DNA of 64,000 nt from NCBI GenBank assembly GCA_964410965.1, contig CAYPIY010000001.1, positions 558,001-622,000 of the forward strand, in the 5' to 3' direction. Shown one piece after another: positions 43,909 to 52,400 of the stretch. Position 1 is the first letter of the stretch. Each line of letters begins with the position of its first letter. The notes under the pieces are model-generated. The model ran no database searches and had not been told where the DNA came from. It was given only the letters and a program-made list of their open reading frames with translations. The translations under genes were made by a program, and so were the position numbers. Source of the DNA: JBBIRG01 sp964410965. GTDB lineage: Bacteria > CLD3 > SB21 > JBBIRG01.

Positions 43909-45351
43909 TTACCCTTTTGAATCATAAATCACATTGCCCAGGTCCTTACCCTGGATTTTTCCTGAACGGATCGCACCGGCGGTGGTCACTTCATTATGAA
44001 TACGTTGGAAGGTGTAATTAGGTTTCCCGTCATTATTTAAAATTACTTCGCCCTGGTAATCGCGCATCATCCCGTTCAGTGTCAGTTCGACCGCGGGCTG
44101 GGTTAAGACGGATTTCGGACTCAGTTCGATTTTCGGATTATGTTCCGCTGCATTGACCGCGCGCAACACCTCTTCAATCGTGGCTGAGCGGTCTGACCTC
44201 TGGAAAATGTAACGCATGATCCTTTTGCGGATGTTCGTTGCAGACCTTTGTTTCCGCAGTCGGCGGATTCTGAACCAGCGGGCGACAGGTACCGCGAAAA
44301 ACAGGATCGAAAAGGTTAAGGGTATCCAGCCCAGAACCACCTGGATCATCCGGCCGTCAAAATCCCTGATCACATCGATATCCTGATAGGAAGAGGAAAG
44401 GATGAACACCGCAAAGACCAGATTGAACAGGTTCATGAACATGACCCCGGCGTTCCTTCCGGCCGTATTGCCGGTTAAGGGATATTCCGGCTCGTATTCG
44501 TCCCAGTAATACTCGATCTTGCCGCCTTCCATCTGGCCCAGGCTGCGGGTGATCTCATGGAACTGTCCGTAAACGACACCATCATCGGAGATCACGGGAT
44601 CGCCCTTGAACCGCGACAGGCATTCGGAGAAAAACGCATCCGCCTTTTCATACGTCATACCGGCCAGCATCACCATCTCTCCCGGAGTGATGATCCCTTT
44701 CGACGTCCTCAGGTACGCGGCGACTTCCTTCTCGTTATTCAGCGGGTCAATGTTCACGCGCGGCGGACCGAATACGAAATCATATACCGAGGAAATGAAA
44801 TTTTTCTTGTTTTCATTGAGAACGGATTTGTTCGGTTCATACCGCTTGTACGAGTACCCGTCTTTTCCCGTCCGGTAACCGATCGTGGATGTGGCTGTTC
44901 GCCACTGAAAAATGGAGATGAATATCCGGAAGAGCCCGTCAAGCTTGACCGGGGAGCGTCCCTTGCTGTCGCCCTTGGAGGAAGCCGCGACGATCAGCGC
45001 GAGGAGCAGGATCATGAATATCGTGAAATAGACCACCAGAGTGACGGCAATCCAGATTTTGAACAGGACCGTGAAAATTTTCCAGCACCACTCGCCGGCT
45101 TGTGCCAGGATTTCTTTCACGGATTTCGCGCCGCGCCTCTGAAGATTCGTTCCGAATGAGTAGATCAGGTCTCCCTGATCGGTCGCTTTCAGTCGGCATA
45201 CGTACTTTCCCATCATTTCATCCAGGGCGACCCGCGCTTCCTCGATGGACAACCCGGTCACGGCGGCCGCATCGGTCAGCGTGAAACTTCCCTTGAATGC
45301 CTTCAATTTTCCTTCTAACAGTCTGACCGCTTCATCGGTTTTCATGATCAT
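43909..45351 (-). CDS. membrane protein with three winged-helix-like modules
   Basis: 480 residues. An N-terminal module (about 5-68: LKAFKGSFTLTDAAAVTGLS, EEARVALDEMMGKYVCRL, GDLIYSFG) has the helix-turn-helix plus wing pattern. Two hydrophobic segments (about 93-123) follow, then a second module (about 206-270: LRTSKGIITPGEMVMLAGMT, VVYGQFHEI), another pair of TM helices (about 303-320 and 338-358), a basic stretch, and a third, looser module (about 370-455). No enzyme motif is seen. The module resembles those in the membrane proteins at 15501-16600 and 27380-32825. It is first in the operon leading to miaB and mfd and divergent from btuB. Confidence 0.65.
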   Translation of the reverse strand: MIMKTDEAVRLLEGKLKAFKGSFTLTDAAAVTGLSIEEARVALDEMMGKYVCRLKATDQGDLIYSFGTNLQRRGAKSVKEILAQAGEWCWKIFTVLFKIWIAVTLVVYFTIFMILLLALIVAASSKGDSKGRSPVKLDGLFRIFISIFQWRTATSTIGYRTGKDGYSYKRYEPNKSVLNENKKNFISSVYDFVFGPPRVNIDPLNNEKEVAAYLRTSKGIITPGEMVMLAGMTYEKADAFFSECLSRFKGDPVISDDGVVYGQFHEITRSLGQMEGGKIEYYWDEYEPEYPLTGNTAGRNAGVMFMNLFNLVFAVFILSSSYQDIDVIRDFDGRMIQVVLGWIPLTFSILFFAVPVARWFRIRRLRKQRSATNIRKRIMRYIFQRSDRSATIEEVLRAVNAAEHNPKIELSPKSVLTQPAVELTLNGMMRDYQGEVILNNDGKPNYTFQRIHNEVTTAGAIRSGKIQGKDLGNVIYDSKG

Positions 45352-45444
45352 AGTCCCGTTTTTTGGTTGTGCTAAATTTATTATTTTTTAGTGTAAATTC
45401 AACAACAAACATCAATAATTTGCGGTACGGCGGAAAATTTTCAC

Positions 45445-45473
45445 TTGACTTTTTATGATGGTTGTCATAGTAT
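45445..45473 (+). promoter_or_regulatory. candidate promoter of the btuB riboswitch transcript
   Basis: TTGACT (45445-45450), 17-base spacer, TAGTAT (45468-45473). The start would lie near 45478-45480, at the first bases of the riboswitch P1 stem. The 45352-45444 part of the divergent region shows only AT-rich sequence. Confidence 0.6.
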
Positions 45474-45474
45474 G

Positions 45475-45673
45475 AGGCAGGTCTTTGATAAATAAAAGTT
45501 CAGGTGTCCCGGCTGGATCGGGATGAAAAGGGAATCGCGTGAGATCCGCGAACTGCCCCGCAACTGTAAGTCTGATCCGCAAAAGCGGATGAAGTCTTTA
45601 ATCACGCCCGTCACTGTCCCGGCTTCCCGGGACGGGAAGACATTAAAGATCAGATAAGTCAGGAGACCTGCCT
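45475..45673 (+). ncRNA. cobalamin riboswitch
   Basis: The conserved elements occur in order: a P1 arm around GCAGGTCT, AAAAGGGAA with GTGAGATCC, the core ACTGCCCCGCAACTGTAAG, a variable hairpin (GATCCGC/GCGGATGAAGTC), the CACTG segment followed by a GTCCCGG/CCGGGAC hairpin, and the B12 box GTCAGGAGACCTGCC closing P1. It senses adenosyl- or methylcobalamin and lowers expression of the downstream B12 uptake genes when the vitamin is plentiful. The expression platform is the hairpin at 45741-45766. Confidence 0.95.
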
Positions 45674-45740
45674 GGACGGTTCTGTCAATCCTTCGCGGGA
45701 AGGTAATGACGTGGTTTCCTTAGGGAAATTTCCGTTGTTA

Positions 45741-45766
45741 CCTCACTCCAAAAGTGAGGTTTTTTT
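45741..45766 (+). terminator. riboswitch expression platform: terminator abutting the btuB start
   Basis: CCTCACT (45741-45747) pairs with AGTGAGG (45753-45759), followed by seven T that run directly into the btuB ATG at 45767. The 3' arm GTGAGG is also the best Shine-Dalgarno candidate for btuB, so the same hairpin could stop transcription and hide the ribosome site. Confidence 0.8.
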
Positions 45767-47701
45767 ATGAAAATCGTTTATGCCCTGTTCGCTCTGTTAC
45801 CGGCAATTTCCCCTCCTGTATTTTCGCAGGACACCCTTGCCCCAAAAGAATACCATTTCAAGGAAGTCGTCGTCACCGGAATCCGTACCGACTGGCAGAT
45901 CTATGAAACCTCGCGGATCCGCGAATTCATTGACGACCGGCTTGTGGGCTCTGTTCAGCAGAACCAGTTTGTCAACATGCTCAACCTCGCGACGGGCATT
46001 GATATCAAGGATTACGGGACCTCCCAGAGCCTGAAAACCCTGTCTGTCCGCGGATCCTCGTCGGAACAGGTGCTGATCCAGCTCAACGGCGTGCCGGTTT
46101 ACTCGCCCGCTTCCGGCGCGATCGACGTAAGCCTCATCCCGATGGACCATGTGAAACTGATTGAGATCGACCGGGGCACCGGTTTCTCCGGGCTCGGAAA
46201 CAGCGCCATCGGCGGCGCCATCAACCTGACCACCGGCCCCCAGTACCCGATGAAAAAATTCTACAATGAATTCCTTGTCGCGCTTTCTTCGTTCGATCAC
46301 AGGCGCGCGCAATGGCACAATCACTGGAACATCCTCGGATGGCAGACCTCTACGTCGTTCACGAAAGATTTCCAGCCCGACAGCAGTTACCAGGTCAACG
46401 ACCCGTATTCGGGATCCAAAGTGTACCGTGTCCATACCCAGTCCGGCCGCACGTCCGTTACAAACCAGGTCCGGAAAAAAATCGGTTTCTTTGAACTGAA
46501 TCTGACAAACCTTTACACGAACCGGAGCAGCCAGGTTCCGAATTCCATCGACAACAACCGTTCGGCCCTTTCCGGAGCCAGTCAGGATGACCGTTTGTGG
46601 ATTCTACAGCCCAGGGTCCGTTACCGGTCGAATCCCCTGACGGATATCACTCTGACCGGATCGTACCAGTTTACCGGACTCGAATACAAAAATTCATTAA
46701 GCGGCATTCATTCGGAGATTACGACAAAGTACATCTATTTCAACGCTGAGGCGGAGCAGAAATGGTCCCCGTTCATCGGGACCTCGGCCGGTTATTCCGC
46801 GGGATTCGCGAACGCGGAAGGACAGATGCTCAGAAACGCAGAGTCAAGGGACCACTGCCTGTACGCGAATTCGGCCATCCTGATTCCGATATATTTTATC
46901 CGTATCTTTGACCGGCTGTCCTTATATCCGTCGGTCCGTTACGATCACTTCAGCGAGTACAGCGATGTCCTGACCGTTCACGGCGGATTTGTGCTCGGAC
47001 GGTACCTGGACGGAACGACGTATCTGCTGAAGGGATCGGCGGGAAACAACCATCGTGTCCCGACGTTCAACGAACGGTACTGGAACGGCGACGGAGGCAT
47101 CGGCAACCCGTCAATAAGGCCGGAACGGTCTTTTTCCGTCAACGGCGGTTTCACGCTGATCCGTGACTTTGAAAAATTCGGGACGGTGCAGTCCGAAATC
47201 AACGCATTTCATAGCCGCACAGACCGGAAGATCATCTGGGAAACCGGTGTCATTCAGCCGGGCCTGATATCGCCCGTGAACCTGTACCAATCCCGTTCCG
47301 CGGGCTGGGAATTCCTGACCACCTGGGCCTGGGACTCCCTTACCTGCCGGTTCAGTTTCGTGCGGAATTTATCGGAGGACATCAGCAACCCGGAACCGAG
47401 GCGTATCCCCTATTCCCCGCTGTACGTGTTTAAATTCAGCGCGCAGTGGTCCACGGAGCGGTTCATGTTCTTTCAGTCCACCCGGTACAACAGCGAGCGG
47501 TATGTCACCCTGCAGAATACCCGTTTCCTGAAGCACTACTGGATCACCGACCTCACGGTGCAATACCGGACGGCCTTCCTGGAATCGCGGATCTTCGTCT
47601 TTGCCAACCTGAACAATATATGGGATTCCCGGTACGAGCCCGTCGCCCTTTATCCCGGCCCGGCAAGGCTGTTTGAGATCGGGATCAAAATCGGGTACTG
47701 A
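45767..47701 (+). CDS. btuB: TonB-dependent cobalamin receptor BtuB
   Basis: 644 residues: signal peptide (about 1-20), TonB-box-like segment (KEVVVTG), plug domain (about 45-150; TLSVRGSSSEQVLIQLNGVPV, GNSAIGGAINLTTG), then a 22-strand barrel ending in an aromatic-rich terminus (FEIGIKIGY). Placement right behind a cobalamin riboswitch makes vitamin B12 or a related corrinoid the likely substrate. It is followed by a BtuG-like lipoprotein, the surface partner known from Bacteroides. Confidence 0.93.
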   Translation: MKIVYALFALLPAISPPVFSQDTLAPKEYHFKEVVVTGIRTDWQIYETSRIREFIDDRLVGSVQQNQFVNMLNLATGIDIKDYGTSQSLKTLSVRGSSSEQVLIQLNGVPVYSPASGAIDVSLIPMDHVKLIEIDRGTGFSGLGNSAIGGAINLTTGPQYPMKKFYNEFLVALSSFDHRRAQWHNHWNILGWQTSTSFTKDFQPDSSYQVNDPYSGSKVYRVHTQSGRTSVTNQVRKKIGFFELNLTNLYTNRSSQVPNSIDNNRSALSGASQDDRLWILQPRVRYRSNPLTDITLTGSYQFTGLEYKNSLSGIHSEITTKYIYFNAEAEQKWSPFIGTSAGYSAGFANAEGQMLRNAESRDHCLYANSAILIPIYFIRIFDRLSLYPSVRYDHFSEYSDVLTVHGGFVLGRYLDGTTYLLKGSAGNNHRVPTFNERYWNGDGGIGNPSIRPERSFSVNGGFTLIRDFEKFGTVQSEINAFHSRTDRKIIWETGVIQPGLISPVNLYQSRSAGWEFLTTWAWDSLTCRFSFVRNLSEDISNPEPRRIPYSPLYVFKFSAQWSTERFMFFQSTRYNSERYVTLQNTRFLKHYWITDLTVQYRTAFLESRIFVFANLNNIWDSRYEPVALYPGPARLFEIGIKIGY

Positions 47702-47732
47702 TCATTACCAACCAGAAACCGGAATACAGATT

Positions 47733-48809
47733 ATGAAAATGCAATCCTGCGTAAGAATCTTTTATGCATTTCTGGGCCTTTGTACTGCCGTTTCGTGCAG
47801 GGAAGACATCAATATCCCCGCGGGCCAGATGAAACCGGAAGGGATTTACATCGTCAACGAGGGCAATTATCTCGCCTCTACGGGGGACATTTCCTTCTTC
47901 GACCCCGATTCCATGAAAGTCGTGAACAACCTTTTCCTGGGAGCGAACGGCGCGCCGGCCGGGGATGTCGTGCAGGACATGCTGGTCCACGACACGCTCG
48001 GGATCATTGCTGTGAACAATTCGAATAAAGTACGAATCGTGAACATCCGTACTTTCAAACTCATCAGGGACATTCCGGTCACGCTGCCGAGAAGGATCGC
48101 GATGGCGGGCGCCTCGAAGGCCTATATTTCCTGCTGGGACGGACACGTCCGCATCCTGGACCTGAACACCCTGACAGTCACCGGTTCCGTGCCGGTGCCG
48201 GAAAGCTACCCGGAGGGAATCCTCGTCGCCGGCGGACTCGCGTTTGTCAGCCTTTCGGCGGGATTTGACTGGGGAGTGCAGCCGGGACAGCACAGGGAAC
48301 TCGCGGTCATCAGCGCCGCGGCCGATACTCTCACGGCACGGATACCCGTCGGCTACAACCCACAGAAAATGGCCTTGTACGAAGACTGGGACAGAATTTA
48401 CGTCGCCTGCGGGGGATCGGAATTCACCGCGCCGAAAGCGCACGGGGGAATTTACATTGTGGATGTCCGGCAGTTAAGAACAGTGGATTCGATTATCACC
48501 CAGCCGGGAGAAACCGCTCCCGATACGCTATACCCTTCCGGCATCCGGATCGACAGCCGGTATTGCTATTTTATCAATCACTTCTCGGGACCCGTGACCG
48601 TATTCAACATGCAGACCCTTTACATCACGGGAAAAATCCCCGGCGACCATTACGGACTGGCCGTGGATCCTTATCACGGGCTGATCCTGACGACCACCCC
48701 TTCGGCGGACGGGAAACTGAAAGTGTACAACCCGTCGCTGGAATTGTTGGTCGAATTATCCGTCGGAGAATATCCCTCCACGATTGTTTTCAGGTACAGG
48801 GAAAATTAA
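47733..48809 (+). CDS. BtuG-like surface lipoprotein, beta-propeller
   Basis: 358 residues from ATG 47733, which gives a lipoprotein signal (lipobox AVSC, Cys near 23); an ATG at 47673 would overlap btuB and place polar residues before it. The mature part is a seven-bladed YncE/DUF5074-type propeller (GIYIVNEGNYLASTGDISFF, KVRIVNIRTFKLIRDIPV, HVRILDLNTLTVTGSVPV, GIYIVDVRQLRTVDSI). In Bacteroides, BtuG is a surface lipoprotein that binds B12 very tightly and feeds BtuB; adjacency to riboswitch-controlled btuB supports that role here. A terminator follows. Confidence 0.82.
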   Translation: MKMQSCVRIFYAFLGLCTAVSCREDINIPAGQMKPEGIYIVNEGNYLASTGDISFFDPDSMKVVNNLFLGANGAPAGDVVQDMLVHDTLGIIAVNNSNKVRIVNIRTFKLIRDIPVTLPRRIAMAGASKAYISCWDGHVRILDLNTLTVTGSVPVPESYPEGILVAGGLAFVSLSAGFDWGVQPGQHRELAVISAAADTLTARIPVGYNPQKMALYEDWDRIYVACGGSEFTAPKAHGGIYIVDVRQLRTVDSIITQPGETAPDTLYPSGIRIDSRYCYFINHFSGPVTVFNMQTLYITGKIPGDHYGLAVDPYHGLILTTTPSADGKLKVYNPSLELLVELSVGEYPSTIVFRYREN

Positions 48810-48824
48810 ATTGAAATTTATTAG

Positions 48825-48853
48825 TTCAGCTTCCCGGGAATGCTGAATTTTTT
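48825..48853 (+). terminator. terminator after btuB-btuG
   Basis: TTCAGC (48825-48830) pairs with GCTGAA (48842-48847) around a loop containing the palindrome TTCCCGGGAA, followed by six T. It lies between convergent genes and may serve both. Confidence 0.8.
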
Positions 48854-48855
48854 CC

Positions 48856-51045
48856 TCAAAGCATATCGCTTCGTTTGCGGATCCACCATTCAGCCGCGAG
48901 CAGCGCGGAGATGAAAAACAGCATCCAGGGTTTGTTCCAGAGATCCGTTTCGGTCTTTTTTTCAAGAATTTCGGGCTCGTAGTTCAGGATTTTTCTCAGT
49001 TCTTCCGGCTGATCCGGAGTCAGATACCGCCCTCCGGACAAACCGGCCATCCTCCGGAGCAGGTCCTGGTTCTGCGAGGTCCGGATCAGTTCCGCGCTGT
49101 ACACCTCCACGCTGAATTTCCGGTTGTCTCTGCCGAGACTGGTCCCGCTCCGTTCCGCTTCGCCGTCGATGACATAATCGCCCACCGGCAGGGCGCCCGT
49201 GACGGCTTCATACCGCCCATTCCCGGCCGGGTTCAGCTGGAGCGCCGCCTGCACTTCCTTCGACCGGATGCTGACCCTGAATGCCGCGTCGTTCACGGGC
49301 TTATACTGGTCATCATAGGCCTGACCCGTGATCATGATCTTTTCCCCGGACTGGTAAACGGGTTTGCTCGTCTGCACGGAAACCTGCCGTGCGTCATCGG
49401 TCAGGGTCAGCCAGCGGATGGTCTGCCCGATAAAAGCTTCAAATACGGGATTCTGCTTGCCCAGTCCCAGCGGTGTGAAATGCGTTTTCCACAATCCGTA
49501 AAACGCGACCGTCATCGATTTTTGTTTCTTCTGCCTGTGGCTGATGATCAGCGGGATATCGCCGTGCAGTTTCAGCACCTGCGGCGCCTTGCTCATGTCC
49601 GCGCGCACGAGAACCGACGATTCCGGCGGGGGCAATATGACGGCTTTCTGGATCCAGACCGGCGGGAGGTCCGCCCAGAACCGGTCGGTCGTCTCAATCG
49701 ATTCGTTGATCTGGATGACCGAATGGCTCCGGCCCTGTGCCGTCAGTTTCAGGCTGACCTGCGTTTCCCTGATATTCGGATCCGGCGCGAAATCGGCTCC
49801 GCCCGCCCCTTTCAGTGCCTGATAACGTTTCAGATCGACTCCCGGACCGTACAGAAACAACCAGGGTTTCTGGCTATCGAGGATATGCTCCGAAAGCTGC
49901 GTGAAATACGCAGAATTCGACCGCACTGTCGGATACTGGTTGAATATATAGCAGTCATACTCACCGATAGACTCAGGAAGAGACGTATCGTCCGTCATCG
50001 TAATGAAAGTTCCGTCCGGTTTCTGGATCAGCGCTTTCAGCTGGTAATCCGGATTGGATATGACCGACTGATAGATCATCGATTGGTCGGGACCGGGCTG
50101 GCCGGAAATCAGAAGAACTTTTACACGGTTTTTCAGCACCTGTACGTAAAACGCCTTTACGTTATTACCGGCCGTCATTTCGCCGGATAAAGGGACAACC
50201 GCCGCTTCGTATTTCTGCATACCCTCCTCATCTGCGGAAATTTCAAACCGGAGTGTGGAAAAGGATATATCATCCGGCGCCGTGACAGACTTTGAATCCA
50301 GAACCCTGCCGTTCCTGCGGATCTGCACCGTAATCGACCGGCCTTTGTATCCGGCAGATGAAAACGAAACGTCCACCGGAATCCTGGAACCGACAAACAC
50401 GACGCTGTTGGAAAGAGCCTGTTCGATCGCGATGTCCCTCTGCTCATACACGTCCCCGATGCCGACGGTGTGGACGGGCACATCGGAAAACTCGGCGAAG
50501 GACACCGGATTGCCGCCCAGATTGTACTGCCCGTCGCTGATCAGCACCATGGCGGCCAGGTTTTTCCCCGTCATGCGGTTTTTTGCCATATCCAGTGAAG
50601 CGCCGATATCGGTGATCCATCCGTCAAAACGGACGGAATCTGTGGGAATGTTTTTTTCTTTCAGACTGTCCGAAAACAAAAAGAACCGGACGTCCTGTTT
50701 TTCCGCAATTTCTTTCCAAACCGGATCGTTCAGGTAACGGATGACGCGTTCGCTCCTCGGCCCTGCCGAATCCTTGATGGACATGCTCCGGGACTGGTCG
50801 ACGAGTACGGAAATCACCGGCAATTCCTTTTCCTGGTAAAAACGGATCAAAACAGGCTCGAAGATAAAAAACAGGATGAGCGTAAATACCGAGCTTCGAA
50901 TGACCGCTAAAACAATTCTTTTCCGGCGGCCTGACGGCGGAATGGTTGAGCGGTACATCCACACGATGAAAAAAATAACCAGGATTCCGAGAATGAAAAG
51001 CAGAAGAACGGAGCCGTTGATATCTATTTTAAAATGGTCAGTCAC
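48856..51045 (-). CDS. VWA-domain membrane protein (Bat-like)
   Basis: 729 residues. TM helices at about 14-30 and 45-62, a von Willebrand A domain (about 75-225) with MIDAS motif D-Q-S-R-S (83-87) and a Thr/Asp site (VLISDGQYNLGG), two or three beta-sandwich domains (about 225-680) and a final TM (about 705-722). This resembles VWA/gatase-like membrane proteins near Bat/MoxR systems in FCB bacteria. The metal-dependent VWA site suggests protein-protein adhesion in the periplasm. It is last in an operon with a BatC-like TPR protein. No MoxR ATPase is adjacent. Confidence 0.8.
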   Translation of the reverse strand: MTDHFKIDINGSVLLLFILGILVIFFIVWMYRSTIPPSGRRKRIVLAVIRSSVFTLILFFIFEPVLIRFYQEKELPVISVLVDQSRSMSIKDSAGPRSERVIRYLNDPVWKEIAEKQDVRFFLFSDSLKEKNIPTDSVRFDGWITDIGASLDMAKNRMTGKNLAAMVLISDGQYNLGGNPVSFAEFSDVPVHTVGIGDVYEQRDIAIEQALSNSVVFVGSRIPVDVSFSSAGYKGRSITVQIRRNGRVLDSKSVTAPDDISFSTLRFEISADEEGMQKYEAAVVPLSGEMTAGNNVKAFYVQVLKNRVKVLLISGQPGPDQSMIYQSVISNPDYQLKALIQKPDGTFITMTDDTSLPESIGEYDCYIFNQYPTVRSNSAYFTQLSEHILDSQKPWLFLYGPGVDLKRYQALKGAGGADFAPDPNIRETQVSLKLTAQGRSHSVIQINESIETTDRFWADLPPVWIQKAVILPPPESSVLVRADMSKAPQVLKLHGDIPLIISHRQKKQKSMTVAFYGLWKTHFTPLGLGKQNPVFEAFIGQTIRWLTLTDDARQVSVQTSKPVYQSGEKIMITGQAYDDQYKPVNDAAFRVSIRSKEVQAALQLNPAGNGRYEAVTGALPVGDYVIDGEAERSGTSLGRDNRKFSVEVYSAELIRTSQNQDLLRRMAGLSGGRYLTPDQPEELRKILNYEPEILEKKTETDLWNKPWMLFFISALLAAEWWIRKRSDML

Positions 51046-51068
51046 GTTTAATATATTTCTTCTTCAAG

Positions 51069-51141
51069 CCTTGAAGGTCTTTTGCCCGGATTATTGATTA
51101 ATATTAATAATTATTTTTTTGGATCAACAAGACCTTCAAGG
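51069..51141. repeat. inverted repeat between the TPR and VWA genes
   Basis: CCTTGAAGGTCTT (51069-51081) and its exact complement AAGACCTTCAAGG (51129-51141) enclose a 47-base AT-rich spacer. Each arm is itself palindromic (CCTTGAAGG). It could be an interspersed palindromic element or an RNA hairpin dampening VWA expression relative to the upstream genes. Confidence 0.6.
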
Positions 51142-51157
51142 TTTAAGAGGAAGTTGA

Positions 51158-51862
51158 TTACCAGTCCCTATCCGTCTTGTTTTCCTTCGAAACTTTTTCT
51201 TTCAGGTTTTTACGCTGGTAATCCTGCTCCTGATTCTTCAGAAGGTCTAAAAGCCGTTCCGCCGCCTGTTTTGACATGCTGTTCTTATTTTCCTGCTGAC
51301 GGTTTTGCTGCTGCCGGTTCTGTTTCGGGTTGTCCTGCTGTTTTTGTTCCTGCTTCTGTTCCTGCTGCTGATCGTTTTTCTTCTGCTTTTTTGACTGATC
51401 GTCTTTTTTCTGCTGTTGTTTATTTTGTTTCTGCATCAGCTTCATCAGGTATTCATAATTGAATTTAGCGTCCTGGTCGTTCGGCGATTTTTTAAGAACC
51501 TGCTTGTAAAGGTCAGCGCTTTTTTCGATCTTGTTCATCCGGAAAAGGCAATTGGCCATATTATATTGTATGTCTGATTTCATTTTCGGATGGGCCGCGT
51601 ACTGGAGAGCCCGTTCATAATACTGCAGTGCAGGTTCATATTGCTTAAGTTCGTACAGCGCGTTGCCCGCGTTGAAATTCAGTTCCGGGTCGTTCACGTT
51701 TTTGTCGAGCAATTCCTTGTAGCGGGTCAGCGCCTGCTCATTAAGCCCTTTTTTAACGGATTCGTCCGCCTGCCACCTGTCGATGCCGAATTGCGCTAAG
51801 GCATTTTCCAAGAATAGAAAAAGAAAAAATAAAATGTATAAAAAATACCGGTTCATAATCAT
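51158..51862 (-). CDS. BatC-like TPR protein with Gln/Lys-rich tail
   Basis: 234 residues. A signal peptide or anchor (about 1-23, Phe/Leu-rich) is followed by three TPR units (about 30-140; ELNFNAGNALYELKQYEPAL, KSDIQYNMANCLFRMNKIEKS). Residues 140-205 are a low-complexity Gln/Lys/Asn run, then a charged helical end. This is the layout of BatC in the Bat (aerotolerance) operons of Bacteroidetes and relatives, where it pairs with VWA proteins, as here. It likely scaffolds a periplasmic complex. It starts 6 bases after the CNB-protein stop. Confidence 0.8.
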   Translation of the reverse strand: MIMNRYFLYILFFLFLFLENALAQFGIDRWQADESVKKGLNEQALTRYKELLDKNVNDPELNFNAGNALYELKQYEPALQYYERALQYAAHPKMKSDIQYNMANCLFRMNKIEKSADLYKQVLKKSPNDQDAKFNYEYLMKLMQKQNKQQQKKDDQSKKQKKNDQQQEQKQEQKQQDNPKQNRQQQNRQQENKNSMSKQAAERLLDLLKNQEQDYQRKNLKEKVSKENKTDRDW

Positions 51863-51868
51863 TTGACT

Positions 51869-52375
51869 CTACTTCTGTATCGCCAGCACAAAGGCCGTGG
51901 TTAATTTTAAAATGTCTTTGTTGGCGCGCCGGAGCCGGTCACTGATAATCCGTGCAAGATTCCTGAATACGATAAACCCGATATGCGTATCAGCTTCGAC
52001 CAGTTTGGTAAAATCCACACGGTTAATAATGGCTAATTTGCAGTTATTGACCGCGGTTACGGTCGCGGAACGTTCGCTGTTTTCCTCGAATAACGCCATC
52101 TCGCCGAAACAGGCATGGAACTTCGAACTCAGTTTGATCAGCGATTTATCCTTGTTGACGACCTGGTCCGGTGAGAACGCCATGGTCATGTTTTTAGATA
52201 TTTCGACATCCCCTTCCATCAGAATGAACATTTCTTCCCCGCGGTCGCCGTCTTTGATGATCATGGAACCGGCAGACATATCCGTTACGGTAATAATATT
52301 TTTAATTTTGTCGAGTTCAGTATCCGTCAAACCTGAAAAAATGGGATATTTTTTTAAGAATTCTTTATCGAGCAT
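51869..52375 (-). CDS. cyclic-nucleotide-binding protein with canonical cassette
   Basis: 168 residues from ATG 52375 (MLDKEFLKKYPIF), preferred because it has AGG-type upstream pairing and avoids a 14-base overlap with the channel gene. One complete CNB beta-roll (about 1-125) with intact phosphate-binding cassette FGEMALFEENSERSATV (Glu and Arg present), so cAMP or cGMP binding is plausible, followed by C-terminal helices with no DNA-binding domain. It sits directly downstream of a K+ channel gene and may be its soluble regulatory subunit. This is the only canonical CNB cassette in the window. Confidence 0.85.
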   Translation of the reverse strand: MLDKEFLKKYPIFSGLTDTELDKIKNIITVTDMSAGSMIIKDGDRGEEMFILMEGDVEISKNMTMAFSPDQVVNKDKSLIKLSSKFHACFGEMALFEENSERSATVTAVNNCKLAIINRVDFTKLVEADTHIGFIVFRNLARIISDRLRRANKDILKLTTAFVLAIQK

Positions 52376-52400
52376 AGTTCTGACCTGTTGCGTTAAAGTC

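Noticed and set aside
51240..51440. Gln/Lys-rich repeat tract as a CRISPR-like or tandem repeat array
   Set aside because: It is irregular coding repetition (CAG/AAA-type codons) within the BatC-like protein, with no regular spacer pattern.
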